Part shown: piece by piece, positions 5,245-5,294 of the stretch
How the letters are laid out: every line of letters begins with the position of its first letter
Position numbering within the stretch: position 1 is the first letter of the stretch
Notes under the pieces: model-generated
Databases searched by the model: none
What the model was told of the DNA's origin: nothing
Seen by the model: the letters and a program-made list of their open reading frames with translations, nothing else
Assembly (NCBI GenBank): GCA_919902475.1
Contig: CAKKRA010000195.1
Coordinates: forward strand, 1 to 5,294
Length of the DNA stretch: 5,294 bases
Direction: 5' to 3'
Origin: Nitrospiria bacterium
Lineage (GTDB): Bacteria > Nitrospirota > CAKKRA01 > 9FT-COMBO-42-15
Made by a program: the position numbers and the translations under genes

Positions 5245-5273
5245 TTGACAGTCTATATAAAGTGTGCTTTAAT
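5245..5273 (+). promoter_or_regulatory. Sigma70-type promoter reading rightwards out of the window
   Basis: A perfect TTGACA (5245-5250) is followed after 17 bases by TTTAAT (5268-5273), 5 of 6 to consensus. Transcription would start near 5280 on the plus strand and leave the window, implying a divergent gene or RNA beyond 5294. No start codon or reading frame for it is visible here. Confidence 0.6.
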
Positions 5274-5294
5274 TCGCTTAACATATAGCAGCAA

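Noticed and set aside
1..5294. CRISPR array, toxin-antitoxin, phage or transposase genes
   Set aside because: No regularly spaced direct repeats, no small paired toxin-like frames and no transposase or phage motifs were seen on either strand.

Overview
This is a moderately AT-rich bacterial chromosomal segment with almost every gene on the minus strand. It reads right to left as methyltransferase, ihfA, a MerR-type regulator, tRNA-Pro(GGG), surE, an FAD-dependent dehydrogenase, pcm, and a GAF-domain gene that runs off the left edge. An IHF-alpha gene followed by a short MerR-type regulator, then a proline tRNA and surE/pcm, is an arrangement I associate with Deltaproteobacteria (Desulfobacterota) and related Nitrospirota-like lineages. 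That placement is inferred from gene order and protein style and has not been tested. No phage, plasmid, insertion-sequence or CRISPR signature is visible, so this looks like a housekeeping region.

Right part (about 4306-5294). A class I SAM-dependent methyltransferase gene lies behind a credible sigma70 promoter (TTGAAA-N17-GATAAT, minus strand). Back to back with it is a strong plus-strand promoter (TTGACA-N17-TTTAAT) firing out of the window, so a divergent gene probably begins just beyond base 5294. Just after the methyltransferase stop codon is a near-consensus promoter (TTGACT-N17-TAATAT) for ihfA.

Middle part (about 3361-4305). ihfA, the MerR-type gene and the tRNA are packed within 11 to 23 bases of each other and probably form one transcript. 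It ends at a palindromic terminator-like hairpin (3463-3489). Between this hairpin and surE is a 100-base leader that holds a 33-codon open frame, in phase with surE and separated from it by a single TAG. The leader also holds a 14-base imperfect inverted repeat with a competing 8-base pairing. This is the least explained stretch of the window.

Left part (1-3360). surE (nucleotide phosphatase), the FAD-dependent dehydrogenase and pcm (repair of damaged isoaspartyl proteins) are translationally coupled: a 3-base gap, then a 4-base ATGA overlap. The GAF-domain gene follows after 23 bases. SurE and Pcm are classic stationary-phase and stress-survival partners. The flavoprotein placed between them, with five cysteines near its N-terminus, suggests a related maintenance or redox role that the sequence alone cannot define.

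I do not see a convincing novel multi-gene system. The best leads are the surE leader, the cysteine-bearing flavoprotein inside the surE-pcm pair, and possible IHF autoregulation.
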